A DNA stretch of 64,000 nt, from contig NZ_CP019609.1 in NCBI RefSeq assembly GCF_001998885.1, positions 1,104,001 through 1,168,000 on the forward strand. Direction: 5' to 3'. The stretch is from Vagococcus penaei. GTDB taxonomy: Bacteria > Bacillota > Bacilli > Lactobacillales > Vagococcaceae. Position numbers and translations under genes: made by a program. Below the pieces are notes generated by a model. It saw only the letters and a list, made by a program, of their open reading frames with translations, made no database searches and was not told where the DNA came from. Position 1 is the first letter of the stretch; each line of letters begins with the position of its first letter. Positions 44,001 to 51,897 of this stretch are shown here, piece by piece.

Positions 44001-44031
44001 ATCCAATTAGCATGTAACTAGCTAATTGGAT
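44001..44031 (-). terminator. Terminator of helD
   Basis: ATCCAATTAGC/GCTAATTGGAT, a perfect 11-bp stem with a 9-base loop, just downstream of the helD stop on the minus strand. The U-tract CTTGTTTG is weak. Confidence 0.65.
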
Positions 44032-44039
44032 TCTATTTT

Positions 44040-46199
44040 TTACATATTTATTAACGGACTTAACTGATTTTCGTAACTAATAAATAGACGTTTCATCGCT
44101 CGTGATGCTATTGTGTACAATAATTTTTGGTCACGTTGGTTCATATAATGTCCCTTAGATACATGGTAAATAAAGACATTATCAAACTCTAACCCTTTAC
44201 ATAACGTAATCGGGTAGATTTTTACTCGTGACAAGACATCAGGTACCAACCATTCTTTCACGCGTCTCGCTTCAGAAGCATCTTTTGTAATAATCGTCAA
44301 CGGTTCATCTTGTAGTGTTACCAGTACATCTTGAACCAAACGACAAAAATCTTCCGATGTTTGATATGCAAGATAACTTGGTTTTTCCCCTTCTTCACGA
44401 ATTGGTACAATCGACATACTGTGATCAATCGTTGATAAGTGACCAAAAAATGCCGTAATAGCACCTGTTGACCGATAGCTACTTAACAAATTATAAGGAT
44501 GACAAGAGCGCTGGCGTTGCGCGAAGTCTGCTTCAATCGCAGCAAAAGGAATCGACGCATTGAAAATCGACTGATTCTCATCACCTACCATAGTAAACTT
44601 GGCATTAGGAAATAAATCTAGCAATAAACTCATTTGAGCTGGTGTATAATCTTGCACCTCATCAATAAAAATAAACCGCATAGCTGAAACATCTAATCGC
44701 TCGACTAAATGATGTTGCAACGTTAAAAAGACCACTGCTTCGTCAACGTTATAGGCCTCATCACTGCTCCACTCGTAGGCTGAGCCGGTATAAGTCGTAT
44801 AGATTTTTTGGAACAAATAATCAAGGTCTAGCCAATCATTCTGTTCAATACCTTTTGTAATGGCTCGATATTGGCGTTTTAGTAATTTTTTAGCATAAGG
44901 GTATACATTTTTTTCAGCTTTCTCAGTTAAGAGACTACCAAAAATCTTTTCCTGTAACTCCTCAGATAGCGATAACACTTGGTCTTGTACTTTATTAGAG
45001 CGGGCTTGTTTCGTTAGACGCTCTTCCCATGAGCGACGTAATAATTGTTTGGTCGCTTGTAGGCGATCAATCAAGCTTGATTCTTTGGGTGTTGATTGGA
45101 ATAATTCCCAAATGTGTTGCTTGGAAATAATCTCTTGATTCTTACGCATTAAACCCTGAAACATCTGCTCATCTTGACTAAATAAATGTCCCGATTTTGT
45201 CACAAATGTAACAAAATCTTTCTCACGCAAGACCTGTGTTTCCGGAGTAATAGACTGAGCACTCACCCGTTCAAAATGCATCGCTTCATCAACTAATTGT
45301 AGATTAAAATGTTGCTTCACAAATTGTAACAACGTCAAATTTAACGGATTTTTCTCACCTAAAGAAGGTAAGACATTTGCAATGTAATCAATAAATTTAT
45401 TATTTGGGGACAAAATCATCAGATTATCTGATGTTAAATACTCACGGTATTGGAAGAGTAAGTAGGCAATCCGCTGCATAATCGTTGACGTCTTACCACT
45501 ACCAGCTACCCCATTGACTAAAATATTTGGATGTGTCGTATCTCGAATGATGACATTCTGCTCTTTTTGAATAGTGGAAGTAATATCACGCATGTGGCGT
45601 GTTGCATTACTACCCAGTGCATCTAATAGAACATCATCTTGAATGGAAATAGCAGTATCAAAATAATTTAATAAATGGTTGGCCTCTACAATAAATTGTC
45701 GACGTTGTGTAATCGCCACATCAATCCGATTTTTATTCACCGTATAAAAGGAAGATCCCATCTCATTATTATAGAATAATTCTGCAATGGGTGATCGCCA
45801 GTCATAAACTAGATAATCCCCGGCATCGTTCGCAAATCCATTAATACCAATATAAAAAGGTTCTTCTGGTTCATCATCTAAAAAATCAACCGTAATTTTC
45901 CCGAAATAAGGGGCGGCTAATAAGCGGTCCACCTTAGTTAAAAATTCTTCGGCCGATTTTAACTTAATATTTAATTGATCAATTTCGCGGTTCTTCATCT
46001 CTAGTGCCGCAAACGTATCGAGATTATCTGTGATGTTAGAAAAATTAATCCGCACATCACCCATCATTTTCTGTAAATCACTGATTCCTTCTGTCCGAAC
46101 AGTCGCTAATAATTGTTCGAGTTGCTCTTTACGTGCTAGAAGTTGATTGTAGACATCTTCTAAATAATTTACTTCTAATTGATACTCTGGTTGACTCAT
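44040..46199 (-). CDS. helD: HelD, RNA polymerase-recycling ATPase (UvrD/Rep-like)
   Basis: 719 residues. A long N-terminal coiled arm (about 1-90), Walker A GVAGSGKTSTIMQRIAYLL near 238, ILSPNNKFIDYIANVLPSLG, then DEVQDYTPAQMSLLLDLF and VGDENQSIF, and ITLCKGLEFDNVFIYH near the end are the superfamily 1 motifs in the HelD arrangement. HelD frees stalled RNA polymerase from DNA. The ATG at 46199 has AAGGAGG 7 bases upstream; the longer frame begins without one. It stands alone between terminators. Confidence 0.88.
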   Translation of the reverse strand: MSQPEYQLEVNYLEDVYNQLLARKEQLEQLLATVRTEGISDLQKMMGDVRINFSNITDNLDTFAALEMKNREIDQLNIKLKSAEEFLTKVDRLLAAPYFGKITVDFLDDEPEEPFYIGINGFANDAGDYLVYDWRSPIAELFYNNEMGSSFYTVNKNRIDVAITQRRQFIVEANHLLNYFDTAISIQDDVLLDALGSNATRHMRDITSTIQKEQNVIIRDTTHPNILVNGVAGSGKTSTIMQRIAYLLFQYREYLTSDNLMILSPNNKFIDYIANVLPSLGEKNPLNLTLLQFVKQHFNLQLVDEAMHFERVSAQSITPETQVLREKDFVTFVTKSGHLFSQDEQMFQGLMRKNQEIISKQHIWELFQSTPKESSLIDRLQATKQLLRRSWEERLTKQARSNKVQDQVLSLSEELQEKIFGSLLTEKAEKNVYPYAKKLLKRQYRAITKGIEQNDWLDLDYLFQKIYTTYTGSAYEWSSDEAYNVDEAVVFLTLQHHLVERLDVSAMRFIFIDEVQDYTPAQMSLLLDLFPNAKFTMVGDENQSIFNASIPFAAIEADFAQRQRSCHPYNLLSSYRSTGAITAFFGHLSTIDHSMSIVPIREEGEKPSYLAYQTSEDFCRLVQDVLVTLQDEPLTIITKDASEARRVKEWLVPDVLSRVKIYPITLCKGLEFDNVFIYHVSKGHYMNQRDQKLLYTIASRAMKRLFISYENQLSPLINM

Positions 46200-46268
46200 T
46201 CCATGTCCTCCTTGATTGTTACGTGACTTAACAGAATACCATTTTTTACGACCTTCCGTCAATCAAAA

Positions 46269-46286
46269 GGCGCCAATATCCTGGCG
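46269..46286 (-). terminator. Weak terminator of yccF
   Basis: CGCCA/TGGCG stem with a 6-base loop directly after the yccF stop on the minus strand, followed by CCTTTTGATT. Confidence 0.45.
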
Positions 46287-46676
46287 TTAATCAATCGTCA
46301 TGTAAGTTGTATCAGATGACACAACCCGAGCACCAAATGGCATTAAGGCTAACTTGGCTAACTTAAATGATTGTAGCCCAAATGGAATACCAATGATGGT
46401 GACACATAAAATCATGCCACTCATCAAGTGCCCTAATGCGAGTGGCAACCCACTAACGATTAACCAAATAATATTCACAAGCAGTGATACGCCACTTTGA
46501 CGGTAAACAACACGCTTGCCAAATGGCCATAAACTTAAGCCGGCTAATTTGAAACATTGGCGGCCAATCGGTATGCCAATAATCGTTATACTCCATAAAA
46601 TACCAGCAAGAAACCAACCGACTGCACCTATTAGCCCACCAAAAATAAACCAAATAATGTTACCAATTAACCCCAT
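46287..46676 (-). CDS. yccF: YccF-domain membrane protein
   Basis: About 129 residues made of two similar halves, each an inner-membrane helix pair followed by ITIIGIPIGRQCFKLAGLSLWPFGKRVV and VTIIGIPFGLQSFKLAKLALMPFGARVV type segments. This duplicated motif defines the YccF/DUF307 family, whose function is not known. I prefer the ATG at 46676 (MGLIGNIIWF); a GTG four codons earlier is the alternative and neither has an ideal ribosome-binding site. Confidence 0.82.
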   Translation of the reverse strand: MGLIGNIIWFIFGGLIGAVGWFLAGILWSITIIGIPIGRQCFKLAGLSLWPFGKRVVYRQSGVSLLVNIIWLIVSGLPLALGHLMSGMILCVTIIGIPFGLQSFKLAKLALMPFGARVVSSDTTYMTID

Positions 46677-46783
46677 AATTCCCCACACTTCTTTCTATAT
46701 AAATCTGTTACTTTACTATAGCAAACTCATCAATACTTAACGAGGGACTTTAGTTGGAATTTAACCGCTCATCACACATAAAA

Positions 46784-46809
46784 ACGGCTAACTCGTATGA
46801 ATTAGCCGT
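46784..46809 (-). terminator. Terminator of the pilus operon
   Basis: ACGGCTAA/TTAGCCGT stem with a T-tract (TTTTTATG) on the minus strand, after the sortase reading frames. The hairpin is almost identical to the one at 57817-57842. Confidence 0.72.
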
Positions 46810-46838
46810 ATCTATCCTCTTGATTAAACATGTGCTAC

Positions 46839-47186
46839 TTAATCTTTTGCAACCAATACTATTTTTTTCGCTTTTTGTTTCACAACGACTTGAGTCGATA
46901 GTGACCGTTTTACCACCAAGCGTTTTTTATCTGAGCGCTTGACAGTAAAAAACACTAAAATGTCATTGGGAGCTCCCTTCATCGCGACACGATAACTACC
47001 CCCAGGCAGTGCTGAAAAATGTACGCGCCCTTTTTTATGACTAATGGCTAGCAACTCTTGACCATTGCGTTTCAATAATTTTTTCCCACGCTTTGGGTAG
47101 ATGATAAAGGTGACACCTTCGATCCCATGATTTCTCTTATCTACATAATAAAAAACCAAATCATACTTTTTTTCGCTAAACGCCAA
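46839..47186 (-). pseudogene. Out-of-frame C-terminal tail of the first sortase (SpaA-like domain)
   Basis: This frame (up to 115 codons) overlaps the sortase end by 46 bases and has only a TTG start with no ribosome-binding site. From its eighth residue it reads YDLVFYYVDKRNHGIEGVTF...KKGRVHFSALPGGSYRV..., a pattern like SpaA/prealbumin domains (D...GxxF, then xxGxxxFxxLPxGxYxx). Adding one A to the A7 tract at 47167-47173 fuses it to the sortase and gives exactly 384 residues, the length of the neighbouring sortase that has a similar tail. I therefore treat it as the displaced tail of that gene. Confidence 0.7.
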
Positions 47187-47992
47187 GCAAATAGTGTTTT
47201 AATCAGTAGAAAACTTAATAGTGCAAGGACACAAGCGATAATTAATAGTAGGCCTACCTCTTTCGTTTTTAAGTTTTTTTCACTTGTGTCTTTTGCTTTA
47301 GCTAATTCCTTCGTCACTGGCACGCGCTTTCCGGTGACAATTAACCGATGGGTATTAATCATATATGGTGTGCACGTTAGTAGAGACACAAGGTCTTGTC
47401 CTGTTTGTAGCTTAATAACCTCAATCTCTTCTGGCAACACAACAGCAACATCATTCACTTGATAGGCTAGCGTGTCACCTAAAACGTCAATTAAAAAATA
47501 ATCACCTGTCTTTAATTTATCTAGCTCTCGAAATAAAACACGTTCCGCCAAGCCACGATGAGCAGAAATAACAGAGTGCGTACTGTCCCCTCCAACAGGT
47601 AAAGACGTGCCTGGCAACACCCCGGCTCCCTCTTCCAATATATCATTGTTAATCGTATCGTAAATTGGAACGGTCACATCAAGGGTAGGAATCGTAATTG
47701 CACCAATCAAATGACTAGCCAATTTCTTTCCACCATCTGTTCGATTGACCTGACTATCATTAAAGGGATCATGATCAACAACGAGTCCATCGACTTTTAT
47801 TTGATTATTTTTTTCAACTAATTTTTTTCGGCGTTCGGCCAATTTAGTTTCTTGTTGCTCATTGTAGGTTGCCATACGTTTCTGATCAATTAAGTAATTA
47901 ATCCCGTTCACATAAAAGGGATACGTAAATAATAAAATACCCGCTAAGAACAGACTGATAATAATAAATTTATTACGAAATTTTTTGCTCAT
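47141..47992 (-). CDS. Class C pilus sortase (frameshifted near its 3' end)
   Basis: 283 residues in the present frame. N-terminal membrane anchor at about 8-27, a class C lid with Asp75-Pro76-Phe77 (DHDPFND), catalytic His145 in SAHRGL, Cys207 in LLTCTPYMINTHRLIV and Arg216, then a second membrane segment at about 246-266. It would join pilin subunits through lysine isopeptide bonds on the outer face. After RLAKK the frame shifts at an A7 tract and ends seven codons later (MIWFFIM). The catalytic part is complete, so activity may survive. It starts 1 base after the other sortase gene. Confidence 0.9.
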   Translation of the reverse strand: MSKKFRNKFIIISLFLAGILLFTYPFYVNGINYLIDQKRMATYNEQQETKLAERRKKLVEKNNQIKVDGLVVDHDPFNDSQVNRTDGGKKLASHLIGAITIPTLDVTVPIYDTINNDILEEGAGVLPGTSLPVGGDSTHSVISAHRGLAERVLFRELDKLKTGDYFLIDVLGDTLAYQVNDVAVVLPEEIEVIKLQTGQDLVSLLTCTPYMINTHRLIVTGKRVPVTKELAKAKDTSEKNLKTKEVGLLLIIACVLALLSFLLIKTLFAWRLAKKSMIWFFIM

Positions 47993-47993
47993 C

Positions 47994-49148
47994 TTAGTCT
48001 GTCCCTCGATTCTTAATTCGATAACTCTTTACTTTTTTCCGTCCTTTAATCTTAAAGTACTTACTACGGTAACGCGTCACATAAAGCATTATATCTCCTG
48101 GAAGTAACTTCTTATTTAATGGTATTAACAGATATTTTTTCCCTGGCAAACGACTAATTTGAATGCGACCTTTACTATCTGACACTAAAATAACCGGTTG
48201 ATTGTTTTTAAGACAAGGTTTTCTACGAATGTATTCAACTAACTGAAACGATTCATAAGCAAGGGGGTGTTTAGGATCAAATAACCTAAAATCAACTTTA
48301 TAGTTTTGATGGCTCGTACGATAAAGTCTTACTTGACGCCAAATAACACTCACGAAAAATAAAACAAGTAAGGCAATCAGTAATAAATACCCAACTAATT
48401 GGCGCGAATTTTTCTGAATTATTTCTTTTTGTGCCTTTTCTAGCTTTTGTTTAGGTAACGCAACACGATGTCCTCGCACTAACAAACGATGAGTATTTAC
48501 CATATACGGTGTGCATGTGACTAACGTCAGTAAATCTTCTCCAGGTACCATAACTATATCATCTAAATTAGTCGGTAAGACCGTCTTAATTTGGTCTACT
48601 TGATACGCACTTTTTTTCCCAAGCACACTTAAATAAATAACATCTCCAGCAACTAATTTATCTAAATTAGTAAAGAGTAATTTTTCCGATAATCCTGTAT
48701 GTCCTGTAATGACTGAGTGCGTACTGTCTCCACCTATAGGTAAGGAGGTGCCTGGCAAGACTGTCGCTCCTTCTTGCAGAAAGTCAGCCGTTGTTTTGTC
48801 AAACACCGGCAGTTGCACATCAATTTTAGGTATTTGAATAACACCTATCAGATGCTCTTTCACGACCTCGTCAGATAATCGTTGGTTCTTGCCCACATCA
48901 TTGAACACATCTTCGGATAACCCAGCACTAATACCATCTGCTGTCAATTTCTCTTGTTTCTTTTTCAACTGCTCACGCTGTTTTTCGAGTTCTTGTTCAC
49001 TTTTTTGTTGATACTTTTGAACCCGTTGGTAATCAAACTGATTATTAATGACATTTGATACGAAAGGATATAAGAACAATAAAGCCCCCATAACAAACAT
49101 ACTAACCATGATGATTTTTAGTCCCATTGATAAGTATGTCTCTTTCAT
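47994..49148 (-). CDS. Class C pilus sortase with a C-terminal cytoplasmic extension
   Basis: 384 residues. Membrane anchor at about 9-32, catalytic His150 (TGHTGL), Cys212 (LVTCTPYMVNTHRLLV) and Arg221, second membrane segment at about 252-270. The lid region reads EDVFND where most class C enzymes have DPF or DPW. Beyond residue 285 a 100-residue basic tail contains ILVSDSKGRIQISRLPGKKYLL, like the end of a SpaA domain; by topology it faces the cytoplasm. The ATG at 49148 follows GGGGTG. It lies downstream of the major pilin behind a possible attenuating terminator. Confidence 0.9.
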   Translation of the reverse strand: MKETYLSMGLKIIMVSMFVMGALLFLYPFVSNVINNQFDYQRVQKYQQKSEQELEKQREQLKKKQEKLTADGISAGLSEDVFNDVGKNQRLSDEVVKEHLIGVIQIPKIDVQLPVFDKTTADFLQEGATVLPGTSLPIGGDSTHSVITGHTGLSEKLLFTNLDKLVAGDVIYLSVLGKKSAYQVDQIKTVLPTNLDDIVMVPGEDLLTLVTCTPYMVNTHRLLVRGHRVALPKQKLEKAQKEIIQKNSRQLVGYLLLIALLVLFFVSVIWRQVRLYRTSHQNYKVDFRLFDPKHPLAYESFQLVEYIRRKPCLKNNQPVILVSDSKGRIQISRLPGKKYLLIPLNKKLLPGDIMLYVTRYRSKYFKIKGRKKVKSYRIKNRGTD

Positions 49149-49178
49149 GACTTCACCCCTTTGATCACTAGATAAAAA

Positions 49179-49205
49179 AGTTGAGACATCTATTATGTCT
49201 CAACT
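49179..49205 (-). terminator. Terminator between the major pilin and the sortases
   Basis: AGTTGAGACAT/ATGTCTCAACT, a perfect 11-bp stem with a 5-base loop and TTTTTTA on the minus strand. It lies inside the operon, so it probably lets only part of the transcripts reach the sortase genes. Confidence 0.78.
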
Positions 49206-49214
49206 TCCCTTAAA

Positions 49215-50834
49215 TTAAACTTCTGCTTCAGCTCTAGAACGACGGTACCAAACAATAGCTCCTGCCATTAAAACAGTCCCTGCTGCTAAGAACATGTAGA
49301 TTCCGTTACCACCTGTTGATGGTAATAATCCTTTTTTGATATTCTCAATTGATAATGTTTGTGTCGCATAATCATCTTTGATAACATCAAATTTAACTGG
49401 TTTCGTTAATAACGCATAGCCTTCAGGTGCTTCAAACTCGACTAAAGCATATGATATTCCACCTGTTAATTTAGCTGAATATTCTAACCCTTTTATTTCA
49501 AACAAGCCTTCTGCATTTGATTCAAACGCTGTTGCTGTTGCTTCATCATTTGCCCAAGTGTATTTTCCATCTTTCAATGTTGCATAAGCAATCACTTTAT
49601 TATCGGCATCCACACGAGCTAATTTAAATTTTGCTCCAGCTAATGTTTGTCCACTTTTTAGATCAACTTTTTTAAATTTCTTTGCACCAGTAAATACTTC
49701 TGGTCCTGTAACTGGTTTATCTGGTGTTCCAGGATCTGTTGGATCTGTTGGTTTATCTGGGATTTCTGGATTCGTTGGATCAGTTGGTTTGTCGGGATAA
49801 TCTGTTGGTGGTGTCACTGGCCATTTTGGTTTATCTTCTGGACGTGTCACTGTTCCTAACTCAACATAAGCCGAGTTATTAATACCTAAATCAATTTGAG
49901 CATCTGATGATAAGATTACATCATAAGTAATTGATACACGCTTACCTGCTAACGCTAGAACTGCTGGCGATTCAACATTAAAGTCAATGATATAGCCACG
50001 TTTTGACGCATCTGTATAAATAATATAATCTGTACCTTTTGTTAAACTAGCTACTTTAACCGTATCTTTAATAACTGACATTCCAGCATCTGGCGTATCT
50101 GTAAGACGGTAGTAATGTTTATCTTTGATATTCCATGGTAAGCCTGCTGTAATCCCATATGAGAATGGTTTACCAATTTCAACGTTAAAGAAATCTTGCC
50201 CGTTAATAGTTGTCTTTAACGCTGCTTTTGTTTCATCTGTTAAATCCTTGTCAATTAATTTTTGTTTTTCATTTTTAGGGTACAAGTGAATCATTGTATT
50301 CACTGTCTCCGTATTACCTTTATAGACTGGTAATGTTAACACAATTGGTGCGGCTTTTTCGGAAACGTTTGATGGTGAATTTGTTTCAACGAATAAATAC
50401 GATGCGTACCCACCATCTTTTTTCATTGGTAAGTCAGTAAAGGTGGCAACACCCTCACCAGCTGTTACGACTTTATCCCCAACTTTTGTTGCATAGCTAG
50501 GTGCATAACTAGCCGCTTTTGCATCAGCAACAATTTTTGCTGTTGCTTGCTTGTCATCATTAGTTGCTAATAATTTTGTGTATTCAGACGACACATCATA
50601 CACTTCAAATGTCACACCATTTAGCGGTTTTCCACCAAAATCGGCCATCTCTTCTCCCGTATTTTGTTTTGGATACGGTGTTTTCAGAGACTCACCATTT
50701 TCAAATACCCGTTTGTGTAAATTAACGGTAACCGTTTCTTCTGCTGCTTGAGCTGTTACTCCTGCTGTTAGTGTAACCAACATCGGAAACAGTAAAACTA
50801 ATACTGAAATAATTTTTCCAAGTGTCTTATTCAT
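49215..50834 (-). CDS. Major pilin (SpaA/EbpC-type, LPXTG)
   Basis: 539 residues. Signal peptide cut after AQA near residue 30; pilin motif YPKN at 185-188 whose Lys187 would be the polymerisation lysine; fimbrial isopeptide domain; a Pro-rich spacer of PTDP/PDKP repeats near 340-375; a CnaB/SpaA domain with the E-box YALVEFEAPEGYAL; sorting signal LPSTG, hydrophobic helix and RRSRAE tail. It forms the pilus shaft through the class C sortases downstream. Its ATG overlaps the minor pilin stop by 8 bases. Third gene of the operon, as ebpC is in ebpABC. Confidence 0.92.
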   Translation of the reverse strand: MNKTLGKIISVLVLLFPMLVTLTAGVTAQAAEETVTVNLHKRVFENGESLKTPYPKQNTGEEMADFGGKPLNGVTFEVYDVSSEYTKLLATNDDKQATAKIVADAKAASYAPSYATKVGDKVVTAGEGVATFTDLPMKKDGGYASYLFVETNSPSNVSEKAAPIVLTLPVYKGNTETVNTMIHLYPKNEKQKLIDKDLTDETKAALKTTINGQDFFNVEIGKPFSYGITAGLPWNIKDKHYYRLTDTPDAGMSVIKDTVKVASLTKGTDYIIYTDASKRGYIIDFNVESPAVLALAGKRVSITYDVILSSDAQIDLGINNSAYVELGTVTRPEDKPKWPVTPPTDYPDKPTDPTNPEIPDKPTDPTDPGTPDKPVTGPEVFTGAKKFKKVDLKSGQTLAGAKFKLARVDADNKVIAYATLKDGKYTWANDEATATAFESNAEGLFEIKGLEYSAKLTGGISYALVEFEAPEGYALLTKPVKFDVIKDDYATQTLSIENIKKGLLPSTGGNGIYMFLAAGTVLMAGAIVWYRRSRAEAEV

Positions 50835-51897
50835 TCTTCTCTCTCCTTTTGCTTAATAAAATCAATGCACCTGACATTAACAGACACGCTCCTAATGCCG
50901 CTACAATTGTTTTTTGTTCATTAGTTTGTGGTAATTTGCCAGTCGAACTTGTTAATCGTGGCTGATTTTTACCGGGAACTGCCTCTTTAGTTGGTGGCGT
51001 TCCATCTAACGACTGATTGACAATACTTGGTTCTAATTGCTCAACCACCTGTTTTGATAAGTGATTAGCTTGAAACTTAGTTAGCCGTTGTTGATTAACA
51101 TAAATTACCTGATTTTGTTGTGCATCTTCACCATCACGCGTTAAGTTAATCGCTATTTTTTTGGCCTGCTCCGTTATTTCGTAGCCATCGGGTGCTTTGA
51201 CTTCTTCCATATAATAATGGCCAGTTTCAAACGTTCTCGTAGGTACTCGAACTAAACCGGTAGTATCAGATACAAACAGCGTTGCTTGGTCTTTCTTATC
51301 TCCCCATTTCATTGGGCTAGACGACACCAGGTAATCTTTAGCCCCTTGTTCTGTTAGACGATAAATGACAAATTCTGCCCCCTCTAAAGGTATCTTAGTT
51401 TCTGACACTTTAAAAAAGTAAATATCCCCATCAATCGGTACTAACTTGCCTTGAATCGTTGGTGATTCTGAGGCTAAATTAACTGGTGTTAGTAAGATTG
51501 GGTATAGACGATTTTCCTCCCCCGAAGTCGAGACACTATCTACCTCTTGCATAATTAAATAGTAGGCTAGACTATCTGTTTGCTGATATGTTAATGGTAG
51601 AGTCAATGGAATGACCTGTTTAGAATTCAAGGTTTGTTCCATTAATTTAGTTAATTTATGCTCTTTAATAAAGTTAGTCGCTTCAGTGACATCGGCTGTA
51701 ATCTTTTTTTGTTCAGCCTCTTGATACTCTTCTTTAGTTAATGAATAAACCGACAAAACTGGATTTGTTATCAATTGTTCAGAAATTGGATAAAATAAAT
51801 CCAGCGTAACCATCTGTTGTGTTGTCGCATGCGCCACTCGAGGGGTGATGATTAAAAAAAGTAAGAGACAAACAATGCGCTTAATAACTGTCCTCAT
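50827..51897 (-). CDS. Minor (base) pilin with LPXTN sorting signal
   Basis: 356 residues from the ATG at 51897, which overlaps the adhesin stop as ATGA. Signal peptide VCLLLFLIITPRVAHA; SpaA-type domain with PLEGAEFVIYRLTEQG and the E-box YYMEEVKAPDGYEI; sorting signal LPQTNEQ, hydrophobic helix and KRREKNE tail. The fifth residue of the signal is Asn rather than Gly, seen in some pilus base subunits that are passed to the housekeeping sortase. Position between tip and shaft genes fits EbpB. Confidence 0.87.
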   Translation of the reverse strand: MRTVIKRIVCLLLFLIITPRVAHATTQQMVTLDLFYPISEQLITNPVLSVYSLTKEEYQEAEQKKITADVTEATNFIKEHKLTKLMEQTLNSKQVIPLTLPLTYQQTDSLAYYLIMQEVDSVSTSGEENRLYPILLTPVNLASESPTIQGKLVPIDGDIYFFKVSETKIPLEGAEFVIYRLTEQGAKDYLVSSSPMKWGDKKDQATLFVSDTTGLVRVPTRTFETGHYYMEEVKAPDGYEITEQAKKIAINLTRDGEDAQQNQVIYVNQQRLTKFQANHLSKQVVEQLEPSIVNQSLDGTPPTKEAVPGKNQPRLTSSTGKLPQTNEQKTIVAALGACLLMSGALILLSKRREKNE

